From: Apostichopus japonicus
Taxonomy: Eukaryota > Echinodermata > Holothuroidea > Aspidochirotida > Stichopodidae
DNA: 64,000 nt
NCBI RefSeq assembly: GCF_037975245.1
Contig: NC_092580.1
Location: forward strand, 22,122,501-22,186,500
Direction of reading: 5' to 3'
The translations under genes were made by a program, and so were the position numbers. A model generated the notes under the pieces. It saw only the letters and a list, made by a program, of their open reading frames with translations, did not search any database and was not told the origin of the DNA. Positions within the stretch are counted from its first letter, which is position 1. The number at the start of each line of letters is the position of its first letter. Positions 62,851 to 64,000 of this stretch are shown here, one piece after another.

Positions 62851-64000
62851 AATTAGTGGACATCAGAAAGCCAAGAAAACAAAAACAGTTGAATCTATAT
62901 AGATGTATACATATTTATATATAAACAAATATATACAACAGAACCGTATCAATTGGTCTCTGCATGACAGAAAACCAATTGAGAAGCAAGCAGCTTGTTC
63001 TTTCTGAAATAATTTAATGCAATCTTTGCTGCATTAAGTAATAACGCTTCTAGCTGGCAGCTTTAATAACTAGAAAACTTATTTGGTTAATTATAAAAGA
63101 GTGACTTAAGAGTGGCATATTAGCCGAGCCAGATAAGGAAGAATACCGAAGGTTGTGAATATTTGACAACTATTAGTCCAGTCATTGACCAACCCGAATG
63201 CAAACCGTCGGCTTTGAAAAAAACCCCATAAAAGCTTGCCTGGAAGATGTCCTTATCAAAGAAGGGAAAGAAAATACTGTACTTTATATTAGACTCAATC
63301 GCCAATGGCAGGAAGGACAATCGTCAATGTATTTTATAATTTGCACAAAGCTTTCACTCAGAGAAAAAATCTGAATTTGATAGGCACAAGGAAAAAATCT
63401 TGCTATTGGCAATAAATAAAAAACTTAAAATGGCATATAAAAAAAAAAGATGAGAATGAATGGCAGTTTTATCAGCATATCTGTCATTGTATGAAATGCA
63501 AAATGTCAATTTTTCCAAATTCTCCAGATTCTGTCAAAGGTATATTAAAAGACAGATTCTTACTGATCAGTTTTTACTATCAGCTATTCTGATCTTTAGC
63601 GATTCATCAAGCCGCAATCAACAAATTTGTAACAAACAGGAAAAAAAGTTAAAATTTTCACTGATATATATTTTCTCCCCTTCTTAGGTTTCTGTAGAAT
63701 TGTTACATATGTCTTTGTAATCTTCAAATCTTCTCATACAGATGAATAATTAAAGTGTGTGTAACCTTTGTCTCTTTGCATTTTTCAAAATGCATACATT
63801 AAAGTTAGAAAATGTTTTCTCCAGAGTATGTTAGGTTCCGCTTATGTATTGCTGGTAATCGATTGTATTGATCTTTGCCACAATTTCCACATGCAATGAA
63901 AATACTTCCTCTTCTATCGCAGCAATGAATTGTTTACATTTCTTTTAGCCAACTTTTCTGCTTAAGTAATTAGCTCTGCCATGTTTCCAGTAAAATGCAC
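62851..64000. other. AT-rich non-coding DNA
   Basis: No gene, RNA gene or repeat family is recognised up to the end of the window. The frames at 63120-63320 and 63460-63687 are short and unsupported. Confidence 0.6.

Noticed and set aside
1-64000. CRISPR arrays, bacterial operons, ribosome binding sites, prophage
   Set aside because: The tandem arrays have no constant-repeat and unique-spacer pattern, coding density is near zero, and all other signals are eukaryotic.

Overview
The window looks like 64 kb of AT-rich nuclear DNA from an animal, and no complete protein-coding gene can be recognised in it. Three things argue for a eukaryote. No open frame exceeds about 160 codons, and the longest is an artefact of a satellite. 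Homopolymers, microsatellites and satellites are everywhere. The mobile-element debris is of animal type: a CR1/L2-like non-LTR retrotransposon end, a hAT-like element, a TTAA-flanked MITE and a hairpin repeat with a hammerhead-like core. A marine invertebrate, perhaps an echinoderm or other invertebrate deuterostome, is my guess; nothing in the sequence proves it.

Layout. 0-10 kb: non-coding DNA with two local tandem duplications (196 bp and 169 bp units) and a higher-order satellite at 9.48-10.10 kb. 10-24 kb: a small GC-raised open island at 12.9 kb, a hairpin element at 14.5 kb with a second copy at 21.7 kb, a 210-bp tandem duplication at 17.9 kb, a TTAA-flanked MITE at 19.9 kb, a possible terminal exon at 23.65-23.88 kb and a possible LamG-like relic exon on the minus strand at 24.5 kb. 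24-36 kb: mostly featureless, with a dead CR1/L2-like retrotransposon 3' end at 33.0-33.4 kb and a nine-copy array of about 70 bp at 34.6-35.25 kb whose unit carries a 3'-splice-site-like motif. 36-50 kb: few features; a 58-bp near-identical repeat pair at 41 kb and a hAT-like element with a large polypurine tract at 47.5-47.9 kb. 50-64 kb: a CATTGT-rich degenerate satellite at 54.9-55.5 kb with a fragment of the hairpin element inside it, a GGT microsatellite at 57.8 kb, a well-delimited 455-bp terminal-inverted-repeat element with a 6-bp target duplication at 59.3-59.8 kb, and two GC-raised unique stretches (61.1 and 62.5-62.9 kb) that could be regulatory.

The genes do not form a system that can be read. 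The best interpretation is a large intron or an intergenic desert, with scattered single-copy islands that may be regulatory DNA or isolated exons. The repeat structures are directly visible in the sequence. The exon and regulatory calls are inference and carry low confidence.
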